From positions 1 to 55,817 of the forward strand of contig QOOS01000008.1 in assembly GCA_003331425.1 (NCBI GenBank): a DNA stretch of 55,817 bases, read 5' to 3'. Numbering within the stretch: position 1 is the stretch's first letter; each line of letters opens with the position of its first letter. Made by a program: the position numbers and the translations under genes. The notes under the pieces are model-generated. The model saw only the letters and a program-made list of their open reading frames with translations. It did no database searches and was not told the origin of the DNA. Positions 8,045 to 15,702 of this stretch are shown in pieces. This DNA is from Candidatus Nitrosopumilus sp. Lineage in GTDB: Archaea; Thermoproteota; Nitrososphaeria; Nitrososphaerales; Nitrosopumilaceae.

Positions 8045-8122
8045 AGTTAAAATTTCTAAAAATAGTAAATAAACCTAATTTGAAAAGATGGTAACAAATA
8101 GTAGGAAAAAAGAAAATATGGA

Positions 8123-8377
8123 ATGGTAATTAGTTCTGCCCAGGAATATGTCGAATTTTTCATTAATTTGAATATGGGAAATGAGGTAAGTTTGTTAAGA
8201 TTTGCAAATAATGAAAAAATGGTACTAAAACAAAAATTAAAAAATAAAATAAATGAAAAAGAGCCAATTGAAAAAGGCATCAAAATTTTAGAGTCAATAA
8301 TTAAAGAAATTTCAGAAAATGGAGAACCGCAAGTATTAAGCAAATATCAAATATCAGATGAGAAAAATTATGGATAA
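8123..8377 (+). CDS. hypothetical helical protein (84 aa), first gene of a pair
   Basis: An 84-residue, lysine- and glutamate-rich helical protein. It overlaps the following winged-helix gene by 20 nt in another frame, so the two are very probably translated from one mRNA and may act together. The antisense frame at 8056-8343 is hydrophobic and Phe-rich in the way typical of a shadow of AT-rich coding DNA. No family recognised; a partner or effector of the next gene's product is a reasonable guess only. Confidence 0.5.
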   Translation: MVISSAQEYVEFFINLNMGNEVSLLRFANNEKMVLKQKLKNKINEKEPIEKGIKILESIIKEISENGEPQVLSKYQISDEKNYG

Positions 8378-8936
8378 AAATTCAGAAATTATTAGAACAG
8401 AAGTCATCAGAATTTTAAATGAAAGTGGAAAAATTCGAAGTAATGAATTAGCAAAAAGAGTTATCAAAAAAGTAGGTAGTGAAAAAACAGTTTATAGAGA
8501 AATTAGCGAATTAGTAGAATCAGGGGAAATAGAACGAACTATACACAGTAGATCACATATAGAATATGAATTAATTAATTTACATGAATCAGTTAATAAT
8601 CAATTAAAAAATTTGCATAATGAAGTGAACCTAATTTTCGAAGAAATTAGAAAATTTAACCAAACTAGTAAGGAAGAGAAATTTTCATATCATGAGCGAC
8701 TAAGAAATACAATTCACCTAATACACACAATACAGTCAACAGACAGTATCGTGAAATTACTATCATACTATCCAACATTCAAAAAAGATAGGATGTTTTC
8801 ACAAATTAAAAGAAAAATTAGTGATTGTTGGGAAATGATGATGAATAATATTATACACCAACCTGAAGAGAATTTTTTGAATGAAATAATTAATAATTTA
8901 CAAATGAAGGGTGGAAATCAAAATCATATCAATTAA
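8358..8936 (+). CDS. winged-helix regulator-like protein (192 aa)
   Basis: Residues about 10-75 form a helix-turn-helix/winged domain (SNELAKRVIKKVGSEKTVYREISELVESGEIE with a following wing). Residues 75-192 are helical, with a coiled-coil-like part (NNQLKNLHNEVNLIFEEIRKF) that could dimerise. The start may be ATG 8370 (MDKNSEII) rather than 8358. The gene overlaps the one before it and its last 4 nt overlap the convergent PIN-like gene. Probably a transcription factor; target unknown. Confidence 0.6.
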   Translation: MRKIMDKNSEIIRTEVIRILNESGKIRSNELAKRVIKKVGSEKTVYREISELVESGEIERTIHSRSHIEYELINLHESVNNQLKNLHNEVNLIFEEIRKFNQTSKEEKFSYHERLRNTIHLIHTIQSTDSIVKLLSYYPTFKKDRMFSQIKRKISDCWEMMMNNIIHQPEENFLNEIINNLQMKGGNQNHIN

Positions 8937-9205
8937 TAATTTTTTAATTTATTCAAAACAATATTGAAAATTGAATTATTATCTAATAGTACGTAAGGCA
9001 AATTATTTTCCTCACAAGCTTGACCACTTTCAGTGTCACGAGTAACCAAAATCATATTATTTTCTTTAGCATAATTTATCACCGAATAATCTGTTCTTAG
9101 TTTATGACCTTCCATGCGTAATTTTTTAACACTATAGGCATCAAAACCAAGTTCTTGAAGTTTTTCATCCCAACCATCATCCATTTCATCAATTAAGATT
9201 TTCAT
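8933..9205 (-). CDS. PIN-like nuclease domain protein (DUF5615/Mut7-C type)
   Basis: A 90-residue single-domain protein. It begins with the strand-acid motif MKILIDEMDD, continues with a helix (WDEKLQELGFDAYSV) and has the central NNMILVTRDTESG motif, followed by LPYVLLDNNS. This is the layout of the PIN-like DUF5615/Mut7-C proteins, where Asp residues in LIDEMDD and TRD would bind divalent metal. Relatives are suspected RNases, some in toxin-antitoxin pairs. No antitoxin-like gene precedes it, so a stand-alone RNase is as likely. Confidence 0.7.
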   Translation of the reverse strand: MKILIDEMDDGWDEKLQELGFDAYSVKKLRMEGHKLRTDYSVINYAKENNMILVTRDTESGQACEENNLPYVLLDNNSIFNIVLNKLKNY

Positions 9206-9351
9206 ATCATTATGAAATTAGTTTAGAATATTAGTTAATACGCACAATTTACAAAAATTGTATAACAAATTCATGAAAAAGATTTTTTTCAGCTAAACTA
9301 TGAGAAAAATTTTACATTAGAGAAGTAATAAAAATTTTTTAAATTGAGTTA

Positions 9352-9585
9352 ATGTCAAAAATAGAAGCATACGACATCAAAGCAAGAAAAAAAGTTATCA
9401 TGAATAATCCAAAACCATATTTAATGAAAAATGGATCATGGGCACTCAAAGGAACTAGTTCAGAAACCGGAATTTCACTATTTAGAATAGTGGGTAGAAA
9501 TAAACCAGAAATTTCTCAATCCCGATTTGAATCATTCAAAAATTTGTTTGTAAGTAGACAATGTGAATGTGAAAAAATCTGCTAG
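9352..9585 (+). CDS. DUF5679-like protein that has lost its zinc ligands
   Basis: A 77-residue protein. Residues 4-50 follow the DUF5679 pattern (EAY..K.R.K..M.NP......KNG..A..GT....G...FRI) but the four Cys are replaced: the first CxxC pair reads DIKA and the second is SSET. An intact member with both CxxC pairs is present at 26762. A C-terminal extension ending CECEKIC is extra. The family is a small zinc ribbon of unknown function. The start places EAY at residue 5, as in relatives. Confidence 0.65.
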   Translation: MSKIEAYDIKARKKVIMNNPKPYLMKNGSWALKGTSSETGISLFRIVGRNKPEISQSRFESFKNLFVSRQCECEKIC

Positions 9586-9636
9586 TTTATTTTTTTATAA
9601 AATTAAAAATTTAATTAAAGAAAATATTTTTCTAAA

Positions 9637-9909
9637 ATGATGACTGATTTAACTAATGATATAATTAGAGACATAATATTAGGAGAATTTTATAAAAGAT
9701 CACAAGGGAAATCAGAAATACCAAAAATTCACATGTATAATTTTCCACAGTTAAAAGAAATTGAAAACGAGGTAATTTTTCAAAATATAAAATATTTAAT
9801 TAATGAAGGTTTAGTCAGGGGTGGAATTGATCAAGATGAAAATCAGTCTTTTCCATGGATTACTAGATTAACGTCGTTAGGAATAAAATTTGTAGAAGAT
9901 AAAAAATAA
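9637..9909 (+). CDS. hypothetical protein, possible winged helix (90 aa)
   Basis: A 90-residue single-domain protein. The segment LKEIENEVIFQNIKYLINEGLVRGGIDQDEN followed by ITRLTSLGIKFVED reads as the last helix and wing of a winged-helix domain, similar in length to the other small wHTH proteins in this stretch. ATG at 9637 with a second Met next to it. It has the same direction as the next two genes, about 65 nt before them. No target can be suggested. Confidence 0.5.
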   Translation: MMTDLTNDIIRDIILGEFYKRSQGKSEIPKIHMYNFPQLKEIENEVIFQNIKYLINEGLVRGGIDQDENQSFPWITRLTSLGIKFVEDKK

Positions 9910-9973
9910 TAGAGTAAATTAGACTAAAATAAAAAAGATCAAGTACTTATTTCTAAAAATTATATGAAAGATA

Positions 9974-10207
9974 ATGGATGAAAAAAAAGAAGACAAATCT
10001 GAGGAATCAAAACAAAATCACATTACATATTACAAATCACTGAGTAAAATTATTGCAAATATGAATGAGGAGATAAATGAGGAAGGAGAACCTGCAATTA
10101 AAGAACATCTAAAAAGCAGGATTGATGCAATGGAAAAAGATAGAAAAAGAATCAGAGATTTATTTCCAGATATGAAAAAGGAAGAATGGGATGACAACGC
10201 CAACTGA
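9974..10207 (+). CDS. small charged helical protein (77 aa)
   Basis: A 77-residue, highly charged protein of coiled-coil character (KSRIDAMEKDRKRIRDLFPDMKKEEWDD). It overlaps the next gene by 17 nt, so translation of the two is probably coupled. No family recognised. Small charged helical pairs like this often form complexes, but nothing in the sequence identifies a partner beyond the neighbour. Confidence 0.5.
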   Translation: MDEKKEDKSEESKQNHITYYKSLSKIIANMNEEINEEGEPAIKEHLKSRIDAMEKDRKRIRDLFPDMKKEEWDDNAN

Positions 10208-10397
10208 AAAAAATCACAATAAACATCTAGATTTACTGCATGATTACAAAATACATCTAATAAAACAGGTGCAAGAATTAGAAAAAATGGATAAAAAATC
10301 AGAATTTTTAAAAGAATGGAATGAAATTACCATAAAAGATAGGAAAAAAGAAATTCAAGTGGTTGATAAAATTTTAAAAAATGTAATTAGATTTTAA
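10191..10397 (+). CDS. small charged helical protein (68 aa)
   Basis: A 68-residue, Lys- and Glu-rich protein predicted to be almost entirely helical, starting inside the end of the previous gene in a different frame. It has His residues near the N-terminus (HNKHLDLLHDYKIH) and no Cys. Likely a partner of the preceding product. Converges with the gene at 10394, overlapping it by 4 nt. Confidence 0.5.
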   Translation: MTTPTEKNHNKHLDLLHDYKIHLIKQVQELEKMDKKSEFLKEWNEITIKDRKKEIQVVDKILKNVIRF

Positions 10398-10747
10398 TCA
10401 TGATATTTCTGGCTTAAATCATAAAGTGAATTACAAATAAAATCCATATGTTCAATTGAAACACCGTCAATCCAAATTAATTCCTCATCAATACTAAAAT
10501 CATATAGTATATTTTTAAAATTTGAATTTACAAATATTTTTTCATTATTAATTAATTTCATTATTTCATTTAATTCAATCTTTGAAAAAACATAATCACA
10601 TGTCATCAAATCAACATTTACAGAATAATGTCCATGTAATGGATTAATTTTAGATTTTATGAACGGTTTTTTTTGTTGTTGACATTCTCTATAATGTTTA
10701 TCATATTCAAACATTTTAGAATCTGCAAGATATTTATGAAAAGTCAT
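10394..10747 (-). CDS. hypothetical protein (117 aa)
   Basis: A 117-residue soluble protein with mixed helix and strand character, ending FICNSLYDLSQKYHD. The motif INPLHGHYSVNVDLMTCDYVF may be a central sheet. No family recognised, no signal peptide, no membrane segment. Codon and base use match the neighbours. Its product shows no resemblance to the other small proteins here. Confidence 0.45.
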   Translation of the reverse strand: MTFHKYLADSKMFEYDKHYRECQQQKKPFIKSKINPLHGHYSVNVDLMTCDYVFSKIELNEIMKLINNEKIFVNSNFKNILYDFSIDEELIWIDGVSIEHMDFICNSLYDLSQKYHD

Positions 10748-10778
10748 GAGTTCTAATAGTTTTAATTTGAATTACAAA

Positions 10779-11159
10779 TCAGATATCTGAAGTAATTTTT
10801 TTAATTTTAGTAATTAATTTTATTTTTGTGCTCATTGGAGTTTCAGGTTCCATTGTGAAGAACACAATATTTCGTTTTGTGTAAATAACAAGTTGTGAAA
10901 CTTTTTCTCTTTCTACATGGATGTATCTAACTTTACCTAAGGAACGATCAAATTCTTTTCTCATGGTACGTCTTTGTGCTACTTGTTTACAAAAATGCTC
11001 TTCTTCTTTTTGAGAATTAAGACTGGTTTGACCTTTTTTCATTATACCCTCTCGGATATTTCCTTTAGCATCAATTATTGCTGCAAATCTCATTTTAGAG
11101 TTTAAACTAACTATTTCTTCTACAAGTTTAAGAAGATCAATTTTCTTCTTTGTAGTCAT
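10779..11159 (-). CDS. Roadblock/profilin-like protein (probably DUF6659 type)
   Basis: A 126-residue single-domain protein. LNSKMRFAAIIDAKGNIREGIMKKG followed by a helical segment and then strands VSQLVIYTKRNIVFFTMEP looks like the Roadblock/LC7 or profilin-like sandwich that senses or scaffolds small GTPases and kinases. Proteins of this look are repeated in thaumarchaeal genomes, where they are annotated as unknown. The identification with DUF6659 is from memory of the family and is not verified. Cytoplasmic. Confidence 0.6.
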   Translation of the reverse strand: MTTKKKIDLLKLVEEIVSLNSKMRFAAIIDAKGNIREGIMKKGQTSLNSQKEEEHFCKQVAQRRTMRKEFDRSLGKVRYIHVEREKVSQLVIYTKRNIVFFTMEPETPMSTKIKLITKIKKITSDI

Positions 11160-11254
11160 ACCACTACCATGTATTTTGTCAAATATAAGCCCTTAAAATA
11201 AAAAACACTGCCTAAGAAATGTCTGTTTATTAATTGCAAATTTAATTAAAAATT

Positions 11255-11479
11255 ATGAGAACAGGAATACCATGGATGATAATAGGTGGTAGCATGTTCA
11301 TTTTAGGATTAATTTTATTTTATTCAATTAGTCCTGAAAATAATGTAAATTTAGAAAATATAAAAAATATTGGTACATTTGTAGGCCTAACAGGTATCGG
11401 TGTAGCAGTTGCAGGAATCCTACTATTTTTAATCAATAGAAATCCTCAACCTATTAATGAAAATTACGATACACAGTAA
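11255..11479 (+). CDS. small membrane protein with two TM segments (74 aa)
   Basis: Two hydrophobic segments: residues about 5-24 (PWMIIGGSMFILGLILFY) and 42-63 (FVGLTGIGVAVAGILLFLI), joined by a short polar loop (SPENNVNLENIKN) and followed by a polar tail. A helical hairpin in the cytoplasmic membrane is predicted. No family recognised. Upstream is AT-rich with TTAATTAAA about 10-20 nt before the ATG. Confidence 0.55.
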   Translation: MRTGIPWMIIGGSMFILGLILFYSISPENNVNLENIKNIGTFVGLTGIGVAVAGILLFLINRNPQPINENYDTQ

Positions 11480-11561
11480 TTTCCAACAAATGACTAATTT
11501 TAAAAGAAAATAATATTCTAAAAAAATAAACTATAATAGTACAAAAAAAAGAATTTTGTAA

Positions 11562-11987
11562 ATGTCTGAAAAAATATGGTTAGGAGGAATTTATCTTAAA
11601 GAAGAGGGAGGATATAAAATAATTTTAAAATCTTTAACTCATTATAAAAAAAGATTACAATCTATCCATGCAAGTCCAGAAGTAAAACAGGCAGCTGCAA
11701 TGTTTGCCCCAGTATTACAATCACAAGCTAAAAAAAGAATTCCAATGATAGAAAGTGCTAAAGAAAATATTGAAAAATTTTTAGTTAATTCAAAAGCAGT
11801 AGAATCATTAGAACAAGATTTAGAGGTTATAGAAAAAGCATTGGAATGTAGAAAATCAGATATTGAGAAAGCAGAAAGTACATCTGAAGACTATTTCATT
11901 AAATTACTAAAAGATGTTGAAGAATCTAAAAAAGATTTACCAGAAATAGATAACGCATTATTGAAAATTAAGGCATATATTCAATAA
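11562..11987 (+). CDS. coiled-coil hypothetical protein (141 aa)
   Basis: A 141-residue protein that is predicted helical almost throughout, with long amphipathic stretches (AKENIEKFLVNSKAVESLEQ and IEKALECRKSDIEKAES). Weakly patterned heptads suggest an antiparallel coiled-coil bundle or oligomer. The N-terminus WLGGIYLKEEGGYKIILKSL is the only strand-like part. No family recognised; no signal peptide. Confidence 0.5.
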   Translation: MSEKIWLGGIYLKEEGGYKIILKSLTHYKKRLQSIHASPEVKQAAAMFAPVLQSQAKKRIPMIESAKENIEKFLVNSKAVESLEQDLEVIEKALECRKSDIEKAESTSEDYFIKLLKDVEESKKDLPEIDNALLKIKAYIQ

Positions 11988-11989
11988 TT

Positions 11990-12220
11990 TTACAAGCCTT
12001 GCAAATACCAATCATAGTAAGGTAGAAGCAATTTACATTGTTTTTTCTTTTCAGATTCAGATGAAAGTTCAACAATTTTTTTAATTTTCCCTTTAAGGTA
12101 TTCAACAGTCAAATTACTCTTAAATTCAAGCATAATTTGTTCCAAAATTTCTAAAAATTCATCAGATGCAGTATCTTCAAAATTATTTATAATATTTTGA
12201 ACTTTAATCTCTAATGTCAT
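11990..12220 (-). CDS. hypothetical protein (76 aa)
   Basis: A 76-residue acidic helical protein. Two Leu-rich helices (SDEFLEILEQIMLEFKSNLTVEYL) and a basic-aromatic tail (CKLLLPYYDWYLQGL) are visible. It lies 15 nt downstream of the gene at 12236 on the same strand, so the two probably share a transcript. Unknown family. Confidence 0.45.
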   Translation of the reverse strand: MTLEIKVQNIINNFEDTASDEFLEILEQIMLEFKSNLTVEYLKGKIKKIVELSSESEKKKQCKLLLPYYDWYLQGL

Positions 12221-12235
12221 AACAATTCATTATTT

Positions 12236-12475
12236 TTATTTAGATAATTTAAACAAATCTTCATCATCCCAAGTTAATCTAAATTTTCCAGTTACTCGAA
12301 ACATATTGAGTTTACCACCATCTTTGAAAATTAGTTTATAGTTTTTATGAGAAGTGTCCTCAATCTCCAGTGAAACATTATCTTTCTTAGTTTGAAAAAT
12401 TATAGGGTTGTTAGAAATTTGAGTCCATTCCTCATCATCAAAGTCTATGTAGAATTTTGTATATAGCAATCCCAT
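12236..12475 (-). CDS. hypothetical protein (79 aa), strand-rich
   Basis: A 79-residue protein made largely of beta strands by pattern (VSLEIEDTSHKNYKLIFKDG, KLNMFRVTGKFRLTWDD). It lies between the wHTH gene at 12522 and the small gene at 11990, all on the minus strand, so the three could be one operon under the operator at 13101-13125. No family recognised. Confidence 0.45.
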   Translation of the reverse strand: MGLLYTKFYIDFDDEEWTQISNNPIIFQTKKDNVSLEIEDTSHKNYKLIFKDGGKLNMFRVTGKFRLTWDDEDLFKLSK

Positions 12476-12521
12476 GAAATATGTTAGAAACTACCTGAAT
12501 AAAAACTAGATAAAATCAATT

Positions 12522-13097
12522 TTAAGAGTCATATTGTGGAACATTAACCTGGTGGTAACTAACAATAGTTGGAAAGATTAACTCGTAATCAACATCAGTT
12601 TTAATAATTTTAAAAAGTTGTGAAATTAATTGTTGGATCATCAAGTGTTCATCACGATACAATGTTTTTTTGGGATTTTTAATGGAATCCAGGATAGTAA
12701 ATCCAGTATCAGTCTGAAGTAAACTTTTCAAGAACATAGTTCCAATTAGAATTTTCTCATCAACATCCTTGTGGGGAAAAGATACATCCAGATTTTTAAT
12801 TTTTAATTTGATATCATGAAATGCTTTGTTTGTATTTTGTTCCAATCGTTGTTGAGATTTTTCCTTATAATTTGGTGTAGGAACATAAAATTTCATATTT
12901 CCTTTCTTTTTGACAAATAAGATTTCTTTTTCAATTAATGAATTGCGTGCATTTTCAAAAGTAGTTTTAGCCATATATTGAGGGACAATTAGTTTGATCA
13001 ATCCATTATGATGTAAATCAGGATTATCCTTAATGGATTGCAAAATAATTCTTTCACGCTCATAAATCTTAATGTTAGGCTTTAATTGACTCATCAT
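12522..13097 (-). CDS. winged-helix transcription regulator, probably autoregulated
   Basis: A 191-residue protein with an N-terminal winged helix (residues about 12-70, ILQSIKDNPDLHHNGLIKLI then TTFENARNSLIEKEIL and a wing KKKGNMKFYVP) and a helical C-terminal half likely for dimerisation or ligand sensing. The start may be ATG 13094 (MSQLK). Just upstream, three TAGGTC half-sites surround the TATA-like sequence (see 13101-13125), which suggests that the protein represses its own promoter. Downstream genes at 12236 and 11990 run the same way. Confidence 0.65.
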   Translation of the reverse strand: MMSQLKPNIKIYERERIILQSIKDNPDLHHNGLIKLIVPQYMAKTTFENARNSLIEKEILFVKKKGNMKFYVPTPNYKEKSQQRLEQNTNKAFHDIKLKIKNLDVSFPHKDVDEKILIGTMFLKSLLQTDTGFTILDSIKNPKKTLYRDEHLMIQQLISQLFKIIKTDVDYELIFPTIVSYHQVNVPQYDS

Positions 13098-13100
13098 ATT

Positions 13101-13125
13101 TAGGTCGACCTATATTAAATAGGTC
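13101..13125 (-). promoter_or_regulatory. operator with three TAGGTC half-sites over a TATA box
   Basis: TAGGTC (13101-13106) and its complement GACCTA (13107-13112) form a perfect 12-nt palindrome; a third half-site TAGGTC is at 13120-13125, so GACCTAT/ATAGGTC also forms a 7-nt inverted repeat with a 5-nt spacer. The AT-rich spacer TATTTAATATA on the minus strand is positioned like a TATA box about 18-22 nt before the start of the wHTH gene. Binding here would block transcription factor access. Direct sequence observation; regulatory role inferred. Confidence 0.65.
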
Positions 13126-13160
13126 ATGTATTAAGGTTTTTTGTTAAAAATTTAAAAAAA

Positions 13161-13307
13161 TTAACGGAATAATTCCAACTCTTCAAGAATTTTATTCATA
13201 TCGTGTTTCCAACGTCTCATTTTGTCTATATCATGAGGTCGATTATCTTCCAAATCCTTTTTCTTTTTCAATAATTCATCATATCTACGATTATCAACTC
13301 GAACCAT
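13161..13307 (-). CDS. small coiled-coil protein (48 aa)
   Basis: A 48-residue frame, ATG to TAA, filling most of the gap between the wHTH gene and EF-2. Highly charged and helical: MVRVDNRRYDELLKKKKDLE then a linker with Pro-His, then a second helix ending ELELFR. It looks like a helical hairpin. No family recognised. Same direction as EF-2, 25 nt downstream of its stop, so it may be read from the EF-2 promoter. Confidence 0.5.
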   Translation of the reverse strand: MVRVDNRRYDELLKKKKDLEDNRPHDIDKMRRWKHDMNKILEELELFR

Positions 13308-13332
13308 ATACAGAAATTAAAAACTAATGATA

Positions 13333-15525
13333 TTATTCTTTATCAATAAACTCGTTAACACCTGGTGGCTCAGGAGCTAATCCTTTTCTTTTTCTAATAT
13401 CTTCTACAGCTGTTTTTAACATAGATTTTGGAACTTCGGTCCATTCTTTAAAGGAAGTATTCCATGTTGCACGTCCTGCAGTTTGACCTCTCATAGCTTC
13501 AGATAAAGTAAAAGTTTCAGAAGCAGGTAATTCACCAATAACTATACTTGATGCACCTTTTTGTTGCATATCTAAAACTTTACCACGTTTACCAGAAAGT
13601 ATGGTTGCAACGTTTCCAACTAAATCAGTTGGTACACGAACTTCAATTGCAAGAGTTGGTTCTAAAACAGCAGTACCTGCAGTTAACAATGAACCCATAC
13701 AAGCTCTACGGGATGCAGGGCCTAATTGAGATAGACCTCTGTGAGCTGTATCCTCGTGAGGTACAAAGTGAGTAAAAATGAATTTACAATCTCTCATTTG
13801 CTCTTTACAAAGTGGGCCTTCTTTCATCACTTCATCAAATCCAGAATTAATAGAATCCGTAGATTCTTGAACAAATTGAACACCTTTTGTTCCGTTAATC
13901 AAGACATTACCACGAGAATCAAATCTCATTACTCTTTTGATGGTATCAGTATCCCAACCAGCACCTTTGAGTAAATCAGCAACTACTTTCTTATCTTTCA
14001 TATCACTAATTTCACCAGTTCTCAACATATGAGCAATTTCAGGTTCTAGAGGCTCTACTTTCATGAAAATTTTATTGTGTCTATTTGGAGATTTTGCCAT
14101 GATTGGTTCACAACCAGCTTTAACAGTTTCCCTATAGTTAATCAAAGGTTCAGATGTAATGATTTCACATTTTGCGTCTTGAATTCTATGTGTTGCAACA
14201 TCCAAGTGAAGTACACCCATTCCAGCAACAATAGTTTCCCCACTTTCCTCATCAATTTTTACAATCAAATTTGGATCCTCGATAGTTAATTGTCTTAAAA
14301 TTTCTACAAGTTTAGGTAAATCTTTTGGATGTTTAGGTTCAATTGCAATTTGAACAACAGGTTCTGAAACATATTTCACACCTTCAAACATTGGAATATC
14401 CTTAACAGAAGATAAAGTATTACCAGCACGACATTCAGTTAATCCCAATAATGCAGGAATGTTTCCAGCACCTAATTCTCCAACTTGTTCTCTTTGGTTA
14501 CCCATAAAGAAATTAACAGATTGAACTCTACCGTCTCTTTTTTCATCTATAATGTGAAGTGTTTGTCCATCCTTGATAGTTCCAGAAAATAATCTTCCAA
14601 TTGCAACAGGACCAGCTGCAGGATCCAATACCATGTTTACAACCATCATAATTGTTGGTCCATCATCCTCACCAGCAAGTAAGGCTTTTCCAACATCAGA
14701 TTCTAAATCACCTTTCCAAATTTGTGGAATTCTATATTTGATAGCATCTTTTGGTGCAGGATGATGTTTTACAACCATTCCGAGTACTGCATCAGCTAAA
14801 GGTGCTTTTTCTACTAGTTCAGGAAGTTTTTCTTCAGTGTAAGCATCAATTACATCTTTGAATGTTATTCCTCTCTCTTTCATTAAATCAGTGTTAATTG
14901 CCCAACGGTCTTTAGCAGAACCAAATGTTACACTTGCATCTTGAATTGATACTTTCCATTTTTCTTTGTATTCAGGTTCAGCGTAAGTATCAACTAATTG
15001 ATTGAAAGTGGAAACAACTTCTGCAAGTTGTGCTTGCATTTTTTCTGGAGTTAATCTCAATTCTTTGATTAATCTATCCACTTTATTGATAAACAAAACA
15101 GGTCTAACTCTTTCTTCAAGTGCCATTCTAGTGACAGTTTCAGTTTGAGTCATAATTCCTTCAACGGCATCACATACAACAACTGCACCGTCAATGGCTC
15201 TTAAACTTCGAATTACCCTTCCACTAAAATCAACGTGTCCAGGAGTATCAATCATGTTAATGACATAATCATTATCATTTTGAGAATAAAGTAAAGTTAC
15301 GTTAGCTTGGTAAATTGTAATTCCTCTTTCTTGTTCTTCTTTGTCAAAGTCCATTGCAAGTGCTTTACCAGCAGCAGAAGGGGCAATAATTCCAGAGTAA
15401 GCCAAAAGGCTGTCACTCATGGTTGTCTTACCATGGTCAACGTGTGCAATTACACCAAAGTTACGAATATTTTGTTTATTCTTGATAATTTTCATTACTT
15501 CTTGTGTTGACTTGAATTTTGCCAT
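13333..15525 (-). CDS. fusA: translation elongation factor EF-2
   Basis: A 730-residue archaeal EF-2, the GTPase that moves mRNA and tRNA through the ribosome. GTP-binding motifs are intact: AHVDHGKTT (G1, about residue 27), DTPGHVDF (G3, about 93), NKVDR (G4, about 147). Domain IV carries HEDTAHRGLSQ, in which the His of AHRG (about residue 596) is the position that becomes diphthamide in archaea and eukaryotes. Full length for the family. A strong TATA box lies 26 nt upstream of the ATG, fitting high leaderless expression. Confidence 0.97.
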   Translation of the reverse strand: MAKFKSTQEVMKIIKNKQNIRNFGVIAHVDHGKTTMSDSLLAYSGIIAPSAAGKALAMDFDKEEQERGITIYQANVTLLYSQNDNDYVINMIDTPGHVDFSGRVIRSLRAIDGAVVVCDAVEGIMTQTETVTRMALEERVRPVLFINKVDRLIKELRLTPEKMQAQLAEVVSTFNQLVDTYAEPEYKEKWKVSIQDASVTFGSAKDRWAINTDLMKERGITFKDVIDAYTEEKLPELVEKAPLADAVLGMVVKHHPAPKDAIKYRIPQIWKGDLESDVGKALLAGEDDGPTIMMVVNMVLDPAAGPVAIGRLFSGTIKDGQTLHIIDEKRDGRVQSVNFFMGNQREQVGELGAGNIPALLGLTECRAGNTLSSVKDIPMFEGVKYVSEPVVQIAIEPKHPKDLPKLVEILRQLTIEDPNLIVKIDEESGETIVAGMGVLHLDVATHRIQDAKCEIITSEPLINYRETVKAGCEPIMAKSPNRHNKIFMKVEPLEPEIAHMLRTGEISDMKDKKVVADLLKGAGWDTDTIKRVMRFDSRGNVLINGTKGVQFVQESTDSINSGFDEVMKEGPLCKEQMRDCKFIFTHFVPHEDTAHRGLSQLGPASRRACMGSLLTAGTAVLEPTLAIEVRVPTDLVGNVATILSGKRGKVLDMQQKGASSIVIGELPASETFTLSEAMRGQTAGRATWNTSFKEWTEVPKSMLKTAVEDIRKRKGLAPEPPGVNEFIDKE

Positions 15526-15545
15526 AATGCGAAAACCAGTCGAGC

Positions 15546-15555
15546 ATTATATAAT
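15546..15555 (-). promoter_or_regulatory. TATA box of the EF-2 gene
   Basis: The sequence ATTATATAAT is a perfect palindromic archaeal TATA element centred 25-26 nt upstream of the EF-2 start codon at 15525. This spacing places the transcription start at or within a few bases of the ATG, so a leaderless or nearly leaderless mRNA is expected. Confidence 0.7.
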
Positions 15556-15702
15556 GTATGTGATGTTTAGTCATGAAATTAAATTGTTAATATTTTCAAT
15601 CTTATAGAATTTGGAATTAAAAAAATCTGCACAAATGATCGTCACTAAATAAATTAGAATAGAATGATTTGGATTTTTATTACGATTGTTTAAAAAATAA
15701 GT

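Noticed and set aside
8056-8343. Minus-strand 95-aa hydrophobic frame
   Set aside because: Phe/Ser/Leu-rich composition is what the antisense of Lys/Glu-rich coding DNA gives; the plus-strand gene at 8123 overlaps a well-supported wHTH gene in operon fashion.
8933-9205. Toxin of a toxin-antitoxin module
   Set aside because: No small antitoxin-like gene is co-directional and adjacent; the neighbour is convergent.
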